Shown here: positions 42,652 to 52,700 of the stretch, one piece after another
Position numbering within the stretch: the stretch's first letter is position 1
Layout of the letters: each line of letters begins with the position of its first letter
DNA from: JAEUNJ01 sp052035955
Lineage (GTDB): Bacteria; Pseudomonadota; Gammaproteobacteria; Burkholderiales; Rhodocyclaceae
Assembly (NCBI GenBank): GCA_052035955.1
Contig: JBPOHD010000013.1
Location: 31,744-95,743 of the forward strand
DNA length: 64,000 nucleotides
Direction of reading: 5' to 3'
Translations under genes and position numbers: made by a program
Notes under the pieces: model-generated
Seen by the model: the letters and a program-made list of their open reading frames with translations, nothing else
Told to the model about the DNA's origin: nothing
Databases searched by the model: none

Positions 42652-44910
42652 TCATTCCTCCCAGAACATCCGGATGTATGCCGACGCCATGGCGTCGAGG
42701 GAAAACCGCGATCCCGCCGCCGCCCGGCCGGCGGCGCCCCAGGCGGCGAGCCGCCCCGGGTCCGCCAGGGCCTGGCCGATGGCGGCGGCCAGTTCCCCCG
42801 CCCCGGCGTCCTCGGGCAGCAGCCGGCCGGTGCCGCCGTCGCGGACCAGTTGCGAGGTGCCGCCCGAATCGTTGGCGATCACCGGCAGGCCGGCCGCCAT
42901 GGCCTCCAGCACGGCATTGGGGCAGCCCTGGTGGCGGCCCAGCACCACCGCCAGGTCGAAGTCGCCGAGCCTCGCCGGCAGGCCGGGATCGGCGCCGTGG
43001 AGCACCAGCCGGCCCGGCGCCCGCACCGCTGCCGCCGCCATCATGGCGGCCACTCCGGCGTGCCGCGGCTCCGCCTGGCCGTAGACATGGAGTTCCGCGT
43101 CGGGCCGGTCCCGCCATACCATTTGCATGGCTTCGACGATGAGCTCCGGCTTCTTCGAGGGCGCCAGGCGGCCCTGGACGACGATGCGCCGCCCGGCGCA
43201 GCGGGACGGCCGCGCCAGGGGCACGCCGTTGGCGATCGTCCGGGTGCGTCCGGCGATGGCCGCCGGCAGGTCTCCGGGCGGCACGGGGTACTTGAGCACC
43301 AGGGCGTCCAGGCGCCGCCACCAGTCCGCCGCCGTGAAGGCCACGGCCTCCTGGAAGGCGGCGGTGGCGGCCATCTCCAGGAAGCTGTCGTGGCCGGGGC
43401 TGACGTCCACGAGGCGCGCCGCGGCCGGCGCGAAGGCCGCCGCCAGCAGTTTGACGCGGGCATCGCAGTTCCAGAAGCAGAGGGTGCCGGCCCCGGTGCG
43501 CGCCGCCTCGGCGAACAGGGCCTCGGCCTGGAGCAGGGCATCCCGGTCGGCGGACAGGCGCAGCGCATCGACGCCGGCCTCCCGCAGGCGGTCGCCGAAC
43601 CAGGGGTGGGTGCTCGTCGCGCCGACCCGCACCGCCACCGGCCGGCCGGCCGCGGCCAGGGCGCAGGCCAGGTGGGTCAGGGAGCGCTGGGCGCCGCCGG
43701 CGTTGAGGTTGGCGGTGGCGAAGACGACCCGGCCGCCGGGCACGGGATGCCAGGCGGCGCCCGCCGCCGCCACCCGGAACAGGCGCTCGCTGGCCAGGGG
43801 CCGGGCGGCGGGCCGCACCGCGCCAGGGTCCGCCGGCGCCCCCGCCAGAACGGCATCCAGGCAGGCCGCGAAATCCTCGTCGGGGGCCTGTGCCGGCAGC
43901 AGGTGCAGGCCCGGATGGGCGATTTCCTCCTGGCCGCCCACGGCCGTGGCGACCACGGGCAGGCCCGCGTCCAGGGCCTCCCGGACGGCCATGGAGAGGC
44001 CCTCGTGGCGGCTCAGGTTGAGGAAGGCGTCGGCCGCCCGGAGCCAGGGCTCGACGGGATGCACGAAGCCCGGCAGGCGCACCCGGCCGGCCAGGCCCAG
44101 GGCGGCACCGCGGCGGCAGGTCTCCCGCCACTGGGCCTCCTCGTCCCGGGACTCCCAGCCGCCGAGCACCAGCAGCCGGGCCGGCCGCCGGCGCAGCAGT
44201 TCGGCGAGCACCGCCATGGCCCGCGGGTAGTCCTTCTGGGCCTTGAAGCGGCCGGCCATGACGACGAGAAGCTCGCCGGGCAGCAGGCCCAGTTCCCGGC
44301 GCAGGGCTTCGCGCTGCCCGGCGCCCGCCGGCGGTCCGCGCCGCCGGGGCAGGTGGCGGACCACCGACAGCGGCGGGCGGCAACCGGCGGCCCGCAGTTC
44401 CTCCGCCACCCGGGCGGCGACGGCGACCACGCGGGGCACGCCGGGCGGCGACCAGCGCGCCGGATCGGCCCGCCAGCCGGCCGCCGAGTTATGCACGACG
44501 GGCATCACCGCGAGGCCCAGGGCGGCGAGCAGGTCCAGGCTGTCGTCGTCCAGCAGGTGGGCCTCGACCGGCCCGGCATCGCCGAGGCGCGGGGCGATGC
44601 GGCGCAGGAAGGCGGACCGGGTCTCGCCCGGCCGCCGGCGCAGCACCTCGACGCCGGCCGGCAGCGGCCACTCCCGGGGCGAGGGATGGAGCACCGCCAG
44701 TCGCGGCGCCAGGCCGCGGCCCGCCTGGTCGGCCAGGGCATCGACGACGATGCGCTCGGCGCCGCCCAGGGCCAGGCTGGCGATCAGGATCCGGGCGGCG
44801 GGCGGGGGCGGCGCCAGGTCCAGCTGCCGCTCGTGGATGCGTGCCCTCAGGTCCGCGGCCAGCAGGGCCGCGTCGGGGACGGTCAGGCCGGGATCGGCGG
44901 GCAGTCCCAT
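42652..44910 (-). CDS. Tandem double GT4 glycosyltransferase
   Basis: A 752-residue protein built from two GT-B fold glycosyltransferases of family 4. Domain one (about 38-385) has LALGGAERIVVDALADQ, VVMAGRFKAQKDYPRAM and the donor site LSRHEGLSMAVREALDAGLP. Domain two (about 395-750) has TANLNAGGAQRSLTHLACAL, IVVQGRLAPSKKPELIVEAM and the donor site GRHQGCPNAVLEAMAAGLP. Both keep the EX7E-type Glu pair region. No membrane helix is visible. The acceptor is unknown; the co-transcribed Ser-Asp repeat protein is a candidate. Confidence 0.88.
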   Translation of the reverse strand: MGLPADPGLTVPDAALLAADLRARIHERQLDLAPPPPAARILIASLALGGAERIVVDALADQAGRGLAPRLAVLHPSPREWPLPAGVEVLRRRPGETRSAFLRRIAPRLGDAGPVEAHLLDDDSLDLLAALGLAVMPVVHNSAAGWRADPARWSPPGVPRVVAVAARVAEELRAAGCRPPLSVVRHLPRRRGPPAGAGQREALRRELGLLPGELLVVMAGRFKAQKDYPRAMAVLAELLRRRPARLLVLGGWESRDEEAQWRETCRRGAALGLAGRVRLPGFVHPVEPWLRAADAFLNLSRHEGLSMAVREALDAGLPVVATAVGGQEEIAHPGLHLLPAQAPDEDFAACLDAVLAGAPADPGAVRPAARPLASERLFRVAAAGAAWHPVPGGRVVFATANLNAGGAQRSLTHLACALAAAGRPVAVRVGATSTHPWFGDRLREAGVDALRLSADRDALLQAEALFAEAARTGAGTLCFWNCDARVKLLAAAFAPAAARLVDVSPGHDSFLEMAATAAFQEAVAFTAADWWRRLDALVLKYPVPPGDLPAAIAGRTRTIANGVPLARPSRCAGRRIVVQGRLAPSKKPELIVEAMQMVWRDRPDAELHVYGQAEPRHAGVAAMMAAAAVRAPGRLVLHGADPGLPARLGDFDLAVVLGRHQGCPNAVLEAMAAGLPVIANDSGGTSQLVRDGGTGRLLPEDAGAGELAAAIGQALADPGRLAAWGAAGRAAAGSRFSLDAMASAYIRMFWEE

Positions 44911-44950
44911 CGCGTTCGGCCGCGCAGTCGGCGATCGACGGCCGCCCGGA

Positions 44951-45715
44951 TCAGGGGGCGACGTCCTCGCACTGGAGGCCGAGGCGGGCCACCTCCGCCC
45001 GCATCTCGTCGAGGGCGCGGGCCACGTCGGCCGGCCGGCCGCGGGCGCCGAGCTCGATGTGGCGCCGTTTCTCGGCCGTGCCGAAGGAGGGCAGGCTGAA
45101 CACGGTGAGGCCGGGAATCTCCGCCTCCAGCCGGCGCATCAGGTCCAGCAGCATGCCCTCGTGGCCCTCCCAGACGATCAGGGCCCGCTCGACCTCGTCG
45201 GAGCGGTGGAAGAGGTCCGCGTAGTGCCGGTCCAGGACCCAGGCCATCATGGGCCAGGCCATCTGCGGGAAGCCGGGCAGGAAATGGTGGTCGCCGCAGG
45301 AAAAGCCCGGGATCCGGTTGTAGGGATTGGGGATGATGCGCGCGCCGGCCGGGAACTCGCCCAACTGCAGGCGGTTCGGCGTCACCTCCATGTTGGCCTC
45401 GGCCATGCGGGCGCGGATCTCCCGCTCGGCGTCCGGATGCAGGGCCAGGGGCACGCCCAGGGCGGCGGCGGCGGCCTGGCGGGTGTGGTCGTCCGGCGTC
45501 ACGCCGATGCCGCCGAAGCTGAAGACCAGGTCGCCGGAGGCGAAGCTCCGCTCCAGCGCGGCCACCAGGCGCGGCCGCTCGTCGCCCAGGTACTGGGCCC
45601 AGGACAGGCGCAGGCCCCGCTCGCCGAGGATCTCGACGGCCTTGGCGAAATGGCCGTCGCGGCGCTTGCCGCGCATGATCTCGTCGCCGATGATGAGGAT
45701 GCCGATGGGTTTCAT
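44951..45715 (-). CDS. CinA/MoaB-like molybdopterin-binding-fold protein
   Basis: A 254-residue protein with an N-terminal MoCF/CinA domain: IGILIIGDEIMRGKRRDGHFAKAVEIL, then SFGGIGVTPDDHTRQAAAAALG and the segment ARIIPNPYNRIPGF. It matches the N-terminal half of CinA-type proteins (competence/damage-inducible annotation, ADP-ribose or NMN-related activities in some members), but the C-terminal amidase domain is absent. The role here is unknown. Confidence 0.8.
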   Translation of the reverse strand: MKPIGILIIGDEIMRGKRRDGHFAKAVEILGERGLRLSWAQYLGDERPRLVAALERSFASGDLVFSFGGIGVTPDDHTRQAAAAALGVPLALHPDAEREIRARMAEANMEVTPNRLQLGEFPAGARIIPNPYNRIPGFSCGDHHFLPGFPQMAWPMMAWVLDRHYADLFHRSDEVERALIVWEGHEGMLLDLMRRLEAEIPGLTVFSLPSFGTAEKRRHIELGARGRPADVARALDEMRAEVARLGLQCEDVAP

Positions 45716-45919
45716 GGTGTCAAGGAAAGAGAACCAATCTCACCAACATATCGCGAGTTTGCACAAAGGAATCTCGTCTCAGCGGTCGGTGAATGGAAAG
45801 AGTAGCGCGACGGCAACCAACCAATGGTTAGGGTACGAAACCAATAGTCGACGGCTTCCCAGAAGGTCGCCTTGGGTGCGCTCTTGCTCTTGAGCGGTTG
45901 TGCTCTTTCAAAATGCGCA

Positions 45920-45939
45920 AGGGCGGCTAACACCGCCCT
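45920..45939 (-). terminator. Hairpin downstream of the PEP-CTERM protein gene
   Basis: Stem agggcgg / ccgccct with loop ctaaca, about 30 bases after the stop of the gene at 45970 on the minus strand. On that strand a short T-rich stretch follows (GCATTTTG), so it is a weak terminator candidate. The surrounding 254-base gap is AT-richer than average and shows no convincing gene. Confidence 0.5.
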
Positions 45940-45969
45940 CGCCGAAAAGTCCAGAAACGCAATTCAAGT

Positions 45970-46713
45970 CTATTTGCGCGCCATTCTCAAAGCGTGTCCG
46001 ACTACGGCCAGACCTGCTAGCAACATCGCTTGAACCTCCGGTTCGGGCACGACTGCCACATCACCGTCGCGGACCGCCCATGCAAAGTAGTCGGCTCCGT
46101 GGTTGTAGTCAACAGCCTGGTCTCCCCAGCCGAAATCAAAACCCCAAGCGAAGCCGTCCGGATTGATCGCACTTGGCGTTGCGTACCAATACCGGTGAGC
46201 CTGAAGATTCTGCACTAGCCCGACGTCAGCCTGACCAATATGGGTACCATCCCGGAAGATTCCGAAATCGGATTGAAGCACGTTGGAGGGCGACCGGTCA
46301 CCTTTCAGGGCTAGGTTCACGTAGTACATGTAAGCCAGCTCTGCTTTTTCGCTGGTTATATTCGAACCAACATCGGTGGAGCCGTCCGGCGACCGGACAT
46401 AGCTCCAATTCGTGCCGACAGGGGCGTTTTGAGGCAATCGCCAATCGGAATAGTAAATCCCCCCGTATCTCACCCCGCGTACGCTATCGAAATAGATCAA
46501 ATTCTCCGCCCAAGCCTTGGCAGTCCTCCAGTCCATCCGGCCGTCGGCATCATAGCCACTAGTCTTGGCATAGTTCGCATCCTGCAGCCACGTGATATTG
46601 AGAACATCGTCGTAGAGTAATCCTCCGCCACGGTCGTGCAAGGCAGACTGGGCCGTGCCGCTCAGCAGCAAACCGGCCGATAAGATTAGAACCATTCTTT
46701 TCGTTTTTCCCAT
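45970..46713 (-). CDS. PEP-CTERM sorting-signal protein with DUF1566-like domain
   Basis: A 247-residue exported protein. The signal peptide is MGKTKRMVLILSAGLLLSGTAQSA. The core (LHDRGGGLLYDDVLNITWLQDANYAKTSG ... MDWRTAKAWAENL ... YSDWRLPQ) is the DUF1566-like fold common in PEP-CTERM proteins. The C-terminus has VPEPEVQAMLLAGLAVVGHALRMARK: the PEP motif, a helix and a basic tail, the signal cut by exosortase. A good ribosome site (GGGAGA) precedes the ATG. The gene is clearly lower in GC than its neighbours. No exosortase gene is in the window. Confidence 0.9.
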   Translation of the reverse strand: MGKTKRMVLILSAGLLLSGTAQSALHDRGGGLLYDDVLNITWLQDANYAKTSGYDADGRMDWRTAKAWAENLIYFDSVRGVRYGGIYYSDWRLPQNAPVGTNWSYVRSPDGSTDVGSNITSEKAELAYMYYVNLALKGDRSPSNVLQSDFGIFRDGTHIGQADVGLVQNLQAHRYWYATPSAINPDGFAWGFDFGWGDQAVDYNHGADYFAWAVRDGDVAVVPEPEVQAMLLAGLAVVGHALRMARK

Positions 46714-46951
46714 CGCCGTCTCCCATCATCAATAAGCACTGGCGGAAATCCTCCACCCCGCTCGGGCGTTACGCTCATTAGGGACCAGTATGGACTTTTC
46801 CATCGAGGTGCGCGAAAAATGTATCGCGGAGACGTGGGAATTCGGCGTGAGGTTCTACAAGTGCCTACTGCTCTTGCCTTCTAAAGCGTAGTCGGAATCC
46901 GAGGCCAGATGCGCGGTGGCCGCGACTTGCCTTCCGAGGTGTCGCCGCCGA

Positions 46952-47680
46952 TCAATAAACCGAAACCCCCTCCTCCCGCCGCAGGGCCCGCAGGCCGCCG
47001 AGGCCCAGGTGCACGAAGACCAGGGCGGTATAGGCCGGCACGAGCAGGTTGAGGATGGGGATGTGGGCGGCCAGGGCGCAGGCCAGGCCGGCCAGCCAGT
47101 AGCGGGGACGATCCCGCGCCACCAGGCGCCGCCGCTCGGCGGCGGTCGCGTGCTCGGCCACCGCGTCGAAGCGGAAAGTGCGCTGGTTGAGCCAGGCGGC
47201 CCAGAAGGGCGGCAGCACCAGCAGCACGCCCGGGATCAGCAGCAGCGGCAGGGTGGCCAGCCAGCCGGCGACGAAGATCGCCCCGGCGGCCAGGGTGTTG
47301 CCGAGGCTGCCCCAGAACGCGGCGGCCGCCGTGGACTGGCGCGTGACATCGGGATACTGGCCGAGGGCCACCAGGCTCATCATGCGCGGCAGGCTGACGG
47401 TGGCGACCAGCAGCACGGCGGTGAAATAGACCAGGGGCGCGAAGGCGACGACCAGGGCGCCGTTGACCAGCCAGGGCCCCGCCCAGTCGAGCCAGGACCA
47501 GCCCGGCATGGCCGCCAGCAGCCGATCGCCCAGGGGCCGCCAGACCGCCGCCGCGATGCCCGCCCAGACGGCCAGCGACACGATGGTGGGCCAGATCGCG
47601 TGCCACAGGATGGCCGGCCGGGAGAGGTCCCGGGCGGCGAGGACCAGGGCGGCGGGCACGGGGACGCCGGGGGAAGTCAT
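46952..47680 (-). CDS. EI24-domain membrane protein (CysZ-like)
   Basis: A 242-residue polytopic protein of the EI24/CysZ family with four to six hydrophobic helices (AIWPTIVSLAVWAGIAAAVW; VVAFAPLVYFTAVLLVATVS; ILNLLVPAYTALVFVHLG). The start MTSPGVPVPAALVLAARDLSRP fits the family. An in-frame ATG 37 codons earlier lies in the repeat element upstream and is not credible. CysZ proteins can conduct sulfate, but many EI24 members have no assigned role. The 238 bases between this gene and the PEP-CTERM gene show no recognisable feature. Confidence 0.82.
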   Translation of the reverse strand: MTSPGVPVPAALVLAARDLSRPAILWHAIWPTIVSLAVWAGIAAAVWRPLGDRLLAAMPGWSWLDWAGPWLVNGALVVAFAPLVYFTAVLLVATVSLPRMMSLVALGQYPDVTRQSTAAAAFWGSLGNTLAAGAIFVAGWLATLPLLLIPGVLLVLPPFWAAWLNQRTFRFDAVAEHATAAERRRLVARDRPRYWLAGLACALAAHIPILNLLVPAYTALVFVHLGLGGLRALRREEGVSVY

Positions 47681-47689
47681 TCGCAACGC

Positions 47690-47945
47690 TTCAACGCAAA
47701 GGCGCGAAGGCGCAAAGGGCCGCGAAGAAAGGCCAGGGCCATCGGTTTCGGAAGTCCGCCCCGATGCGCGCAAAGGCCTCCGGTTTGCCATACGGCCGCA
47801 CGGCGGGAGGCCTGGCGATCGCTCGGATCGACACCGGTTCCCCGACCGTCACTCACGGTTCCCCTTTGCGACCCTTTGCGACCTTTTGCGACCCATTGCA
47901 ACCCTATTGGCCTTCGCGCCTTTGCGGTGGGTCTTCCGCAATCCC
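47690..47945. repeat. Inverted-repeat element with tandem decamers
   Basis: A perfect 17-base inverted repeat, CGCAAAGGCGCGAAGGC at 47695-47711 and its complement at 47910-47926, bounds about 230 bases. Next to the right arm lie five tandem decamers of the form ccctttgcga (47861-47910) that decay in similarity. The element fills the whole gap between the EI24 gene and the end of the receiver-TPR gene. No coding sequence is credible inside it. Confidence 0.85.
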
Positions 47946-49667
47946 TCACTCCCCCTCCGTCTGCCGCACCCCGTACTTGGAGGCGATCTGACGGTAGGCG
48001 GCCAGGGCCTCGCGAACCTTGGTGTCGTCGGGCGAGCGCTTCGCGGCGCGGTCCAGGCAGCTCCTGGCCTCGGCGGCCAGCTCGGCGTCCCAGCCGTCGC
48101 GGTTCAGCTTGGCCAGGATGGCCTTGCCGGCATTGGCCAGCATCTGGGTCGAGGGCATCTGCGACACGGTCTCCCGGAACAGCCGGATGGCCTCATCCAG
48201 CTGGCCGGCCATGCCCAGGCGGACGCCCTCGTTGTTGATCTGGACCAGGTGCTGGCGCACGTCCTCGTGCATCTCCTCGGCCACCCCGGCCGTCTCGTGG
48301 AAGGCCGACATCACCTTGTTCACGTACTGGCTGAAGCGGCTGTCGCCGTCGCTGTGGGCGATGGCTTTGCGCAGCAGGGCCTCGCCCTTCTCGGCCTGGC
48401 CGGTCACCATGGCCGCCTGGGCCACGTCCACCAGCAGGGAGGCGGCGACGGCATCGCCGGCCGCATGGGCGCCCTCCAGGGCGAGGTTCGCCGCCTTGGC
48501 AGCCTCGGCGGCATTGCCCAGGCGCACGTGGGCCAGGGCCGCCATGGCATTGCCGGCCACCCGGGCGCCGGGGTCGTCGCGCAGGTCGCGGCGCAGGGCG
48601 GCCGCCGTTTCCAGGGCCGCCGCCGCCTTGCCCGATTCCATCTGAACCCGGGCCAGCTGGGAATAGTCGCTCACCTCGCGCAGGCTGGTGCCGGCGCCGC
48701 GCGCGATGACGGTGGACAGGGCGGCGGCGGCGGCCTCGTGGTCGCCGTTCTCGATGGCCAGGCGGCCCAGCTGGCGCTGGCGCTGCAGCCCGTGGGGGGC
48801 ATGGACGACGGCCTGGCTCAGGTGCCCCTGGGCCTCGGCCAGGCGCCCCCGGTCCACGTCGATCTTCGCCGCCAGGTCGTAGGCGGCGATGTAGGTCGGA
48901 TGGCTGTGCAGGATGTCGGCCGTCAGGTCGGCGGCCTCCTCGAGCTGGCCCGTCCGGTGGGAAGCGATGGCCAGGCCCATCTTGGCCCAGGGCACGGCCT
49001 TGTGGGCGAGGATCTGGCGGTACAGCTCCTCGGCTTCCGGCGTCCGCTTCGCGGCCATCAGCGTTTCCGCCTTCAGGCGCAGGGCATCGAGGCGGTACTG
49101 GGGGTACTTGGAAATGATGTCGTCGCAGGCGGCGAGCGCCGCATCCACCTCGCTGGCCTCCACGTGCCGGTGGGCGTGGCGGAAGGCATGCTTCCTCTCC
49201 AGCACGGCCTCGATGCGCTCCAGCAGCTGCTGGGGCGTGAAGGGCTTCAGCAGGTAGTCGTCTGGGGCCAGTTCGGCGACCGAGACCACCGACTGGTAGC
49301 GGCGCTCCCGGGTGATGACGATGAAGGCCGTGGACAGGGGGATCAGGTGCCGGGTGCGCATCTCCTCCAGGAGCTGCTGGCCGTCGCGGCCGTCCTCCAG
49401 CAGGTAGTCGCAAAGGATGACGTCCACCGACCTTTCCTTGACCCGGCGCAGGGCATCCACGGCGCCGCTGGCCTGCAGCACCTGGACCATGCCGATGGTC
49501 CCGAGCATGGCCCGCAGGGAGGCCCGGTTGGCGGCATTCGGATCGATGATGATGCCGGTCTTGTGCTTGAGCATGGACATGGCCTCGCGCCGCAGCTCGA
49601 AGTCGAAGCCGCCGCCCGTGCCGGTCCCGGTGCCCGGAAAAACGCTGTTGCCGCCGATGCCCGCCAT
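47946..49667 (-). CDS. Response-regulator receiver protein with TPR repeats
   Basis: A 573-residue protein. After a Gly-rich N-terminus the receiver domain runs from about residue 37 to 160, with acceptor-site segment VDVILCDYLLEDG and the Lys in DDYLLKPFTPQQLLERI. The rest is at least eight TPR-like helical pairs (for example RTPEAEELYRQILAHKAVPWAKMG; QLDEAIRLFRETVSQMP). This single-domain receiver plus TPR layout occurs in betaproteobacteria and probably acts through protein contacts, not DNA. Two starts are possible: ATG at 49667 or MSMLKHKTG at 49580. Confidence 0.85.
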   Translation of the reverse strand: MAGIGGNSVFPGTGTGTGGGFDFELRREAMSMLKHKTGIIIDPNAANRASLRAMLGTIGMVQVLQASGAVDALRRVKERSVDVILCDYLLEDGRDGQQLLEEMRTRHLIPLSTAFIVITRERRYQSVVSVAELAPDDYLLKPFTPQQLLERIEAVLERKHAFRHAHRHVEASEVDAALAACDDIISKYPQYRLDALRLKAETLMAAKRTPEAEELYRQILAHKAVPWAKMGLAIASHRTGQLEEAADLTADILHSHPTYIAAYDLAAKIDVDRGRLAEAQGHLSQAVVHAPHGLQRQRQLGRLAIENGDHEAAAAALSTVIARGAGTSLREVSDYSQLARVQMESGKAAAALETAAALRRDLRDDPGARVAGNAMAALAHVRLGNAAEAAKAANLALEGAHAAGDAVAASLLVDVAQAAMVTGQAEKGEALLRKAIAHSDGDSRFSQYVNKVMSAFHETAGVAEEMHEDVRQHLVQINNEGVRLGMAGQLDEAIRLFRETVSQMPSTQMLANAGKAILAKLNRDGWDAELAAEARSCLDRAAKRSPDDTKVREALAAYRQIASKYGVRQTEGE

Positions 49668-49773
49668 GCCCTTCTCTTCCTCTCGTCGTGGCGCCCGCTT
49701 CGCGCCGCCGCCATGTTACTGCATGCCCCGCCGCCCGCGATGACGGACGGCTTTGCGACCGGGGCGCAGTTCG

Positions 49774-52700
49774 CTAACGCACCCGCCCCTCCCACATCTT
49801 CTGCAGCCGCTTCACCGACACGGGGCTGGGCGTGCGCAGTTCCTGGGCATAGAGGGCGACGCGCAGCTCCTCGAGCAGCCAGCGGAAGTCCTCCAGGAAG
49901 GGATCGCGCTGGCCGGCCTTCAGCAGGGCCAGCCGTTCCCGCTCCCAGGGCCGGGCCAGGGACTGCCAGTCGGCCATCAGCCGGGCGTCGCGGGCCGGGT
50001 CGGCGCGGGCCTTGTCCAGGCGCAGGCCGGCGGCCTTCAGGTAGCGCGGGTAGTGGCTCAGGCGGTCGTAGGGGGTGGCCACGATGAAATCCTTCGTCAT
50101 CAGCCCGGCGAGTTGCTGGCCGATGTCGGCGTGGGCCTGGGGAAAGGCCTTCTGCAGGGCGGCGAGCTTCTTCTGCAGGGCCGTGTATTCGCCCAGCAGG
50201 GCGCCGGCCAGGCGGGCGATCTCCTGGCCGACCAGGACGACGCGGCCCTTGGCCTCGGCCACCCGCGCCTCGAAGGGCGCCCGGTCGGCCGGCAGGGGCT
50301 CCATCAGGCAGGTGCGCTCCAGGGTCGCCGCCGCCACCTGCTCGCGCAGTTCCTTCTCGGTGCCCAGGGCCATGAACTGCAGGGCCAGTTCCCGCGGCAG
50401 GTTCTTCTCGACGAACTTCATCTGCTCCCTCAGCGCCAGGGCGAACAGCCGGCGCAGGCCGCGCCGGTGCTGGGCGGCGGCCTTCTCCTCGGTGTCGAAG
50501 GCGGCCAGGCGCACGCCCTCGCCCTCGTCCACCAGGGCCGGGAAGCCGACCACCGTCCGCCCGGCCACCTGCACTTCGAGCAGCTCCGGCAGGGGCCCGA
50601 AGCTCCAGCCGGCCGCCGCGCCTGCCTGGCCCGGTCCACCCGATGCGCCCGCGCCACCCGGCGCGGCGGCGGCCTCGGTCTTCACGGCCGCCCGGGCGAA
50701 GCCCTGCTCCACCCGGCTGCCGTGGCGGGCCCGCAGCTCGGCCAGGGCGCGGGAGACGTCCAGGGTGCCGCCGTGCTCGTCGATCAGGCGGAAGTTCATC
50801 GACAGGTGCGGCCGCAGCTCGCCGGGCCGGAAGGCGTCCAGGGGCAGCTTCATGGCCAGCTTTTCCTCGACGGCCTGGGTCAGGGCGCGGACCAGGGGCT
50901 CGTCGGGCAGCTCGCCGCCCTCCCCGGCCGCATCCGCCGCCGCGCCGGCGAACTCGCCGGCGAAGGCGTCCAGGGGCTGCAGGCGATGGCGGTATTTCTG
51001 CGGCAGGGTCTTCAGCAGTGCCGCCACCTTTTCCTTCAGCAGCCCCGGCACCAGCCATTCGCAGCGCTGGGCCGGCACCTGGTTGAGGGCGGCCAGCGGC
51101 AGGGAGAGGGTCACCCCGTCGTCGGCCGCGCCGGGGTCGTGCCTGTAGGCGAGTTTCCAGTCCTGGCCGCGGAAGCGGAAGCGGGACGGGAAGGCGTCGG
51201 TGGTGATGCCGGCTGCCTCGTGGCGCATCAGCTGCTCGCGCTGGAGGAAGAGCCGCTTCGGGTCCGCCCGCTCGGCATCGCGCCGCCAGCGCTCGAAGGC
51301 GGCCAGGGAGACGACGTCGGGCGGCACCGCTTCGTCATAGAAGGCGTGGATCAGCTCCTCGTCCACCAGCACGTCGGGCCGCCGCGACTTGTGCTCCAGC
51401 TTCTCGATCTCGCGCATCAGCTTCAGGTTGTGCTGCAGGAAGCGCCACCTGGCCAGCCAGTCCTCGCCCACCTGGCCCTGCACCAGGGCGTTGCGAATGA
51501 GGATCTCCCGGGCCTCCCGGCGCTCCTTCTCCGGCGCCCCCGGGCCGCCGTAGGCCACCCGCCGCTTGGCGTGCAGGACCAGCCCGTGCAGGGTCACCCG
51601 CTCCCAGGCGGCGGCGCGGCCGGCGCCCTTCTCCCAGTGGGGATCGAAGACGTGGCGGCGGACCAGGTGGGCGCCCACCTCCTCCAGCCATTCCGGCTCT
51701 ATCCGGGCCACGCAGCGGGCGAAGAGGCGCGAGGTCTCCACCAGTTCGGCGGCGACGATCCAGCGCCCGGCCTTCTTCACGAGCGCCGAGCCGGGATGGA
51801 TGAAGAACCTGATCTCCCGGGCGCCCCGGTAATGGGGCTCGTCCTCGCTTTTCAGCCCCAGGTGGCCGAGCAGCCCGGCCAGCAGGGCCTTGTGGATGGC
51901 CTCGTAGGAGGCGTCGATCTGGTTCTCCTTCCAGGAATGTTCGTGGCACAAGGTCATCAATTGGCCGTGAACATCCCGCCACTCGCGCATCCGCAGCCAG
52001 GAGACGAAGTTCTGCCGGCACCACTGGCGCTGCTTGTTGCTGGACTCGTGCCGCCAGACCTCGTCGGCGGCGGCCCACAGCTTGAGCCAGGAGAGGAACT
52101 CGGACTTCTCGTCCTTCCATTTCGCATGGGCCTGGTCGGCGGCGGCCGCCGCCTCCTGGGGCCGGTCGCGGGGGTCCTGCACCGACAGGGCGCTGGCGAT
52201 GACCAGCATCTCGCGCAGGCAGCCGCGCTCCCGGGCGGCCAGGATCATGCGGCCGATCTTCGGGTCCAGGGGCAGCTTCGCCAGTTCCCGGCCGACGGGC
52301 GTCAGTTCCTTGCTCGCCTCGTCGATGGCGCCCAGTTCGGCCAGCAGCTGGTAGCCGTCGGCCACCATGCGCGGCAGCGGCGCCTCCAGGAAGGGGAAGT
52401 CCTCCACGTTGCCCAGGTGCAGGGACTTCATGCGCAGGATGACGCCGGCCAGGCTGGAGCGGAGGATCTCCGGGTCCGTGTGGGCCGGCCGCTTGGCGAA
52501 ATCCTCCTCCTCGTAGAGGCGGAAGCAGATGCCCGCCGCCACCCGGCCGCAACGCCCGGCGCGCTGCTTGGCGGCCGACTGGGCGACGGGCTCCACCTGA
52601 AGCTGCTCGACCTTGTTGCGGTGGGAATAGCGCTTCACCCGGGCCAGGCCCGTGTCCACCACGTAGCGGATGCCCGGCACGGTGAGGGAGGTCTCGGCCA

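Noticed and set aside
45712..45933. A 73-codon frame on the minus strand ending in ATGA overlap with the CinA-like gene
   Set aside because: It overlaps a terminator hairpin, has no ribosome site and resembles no family I know. It could be a gene remnant, but I cannot support it.
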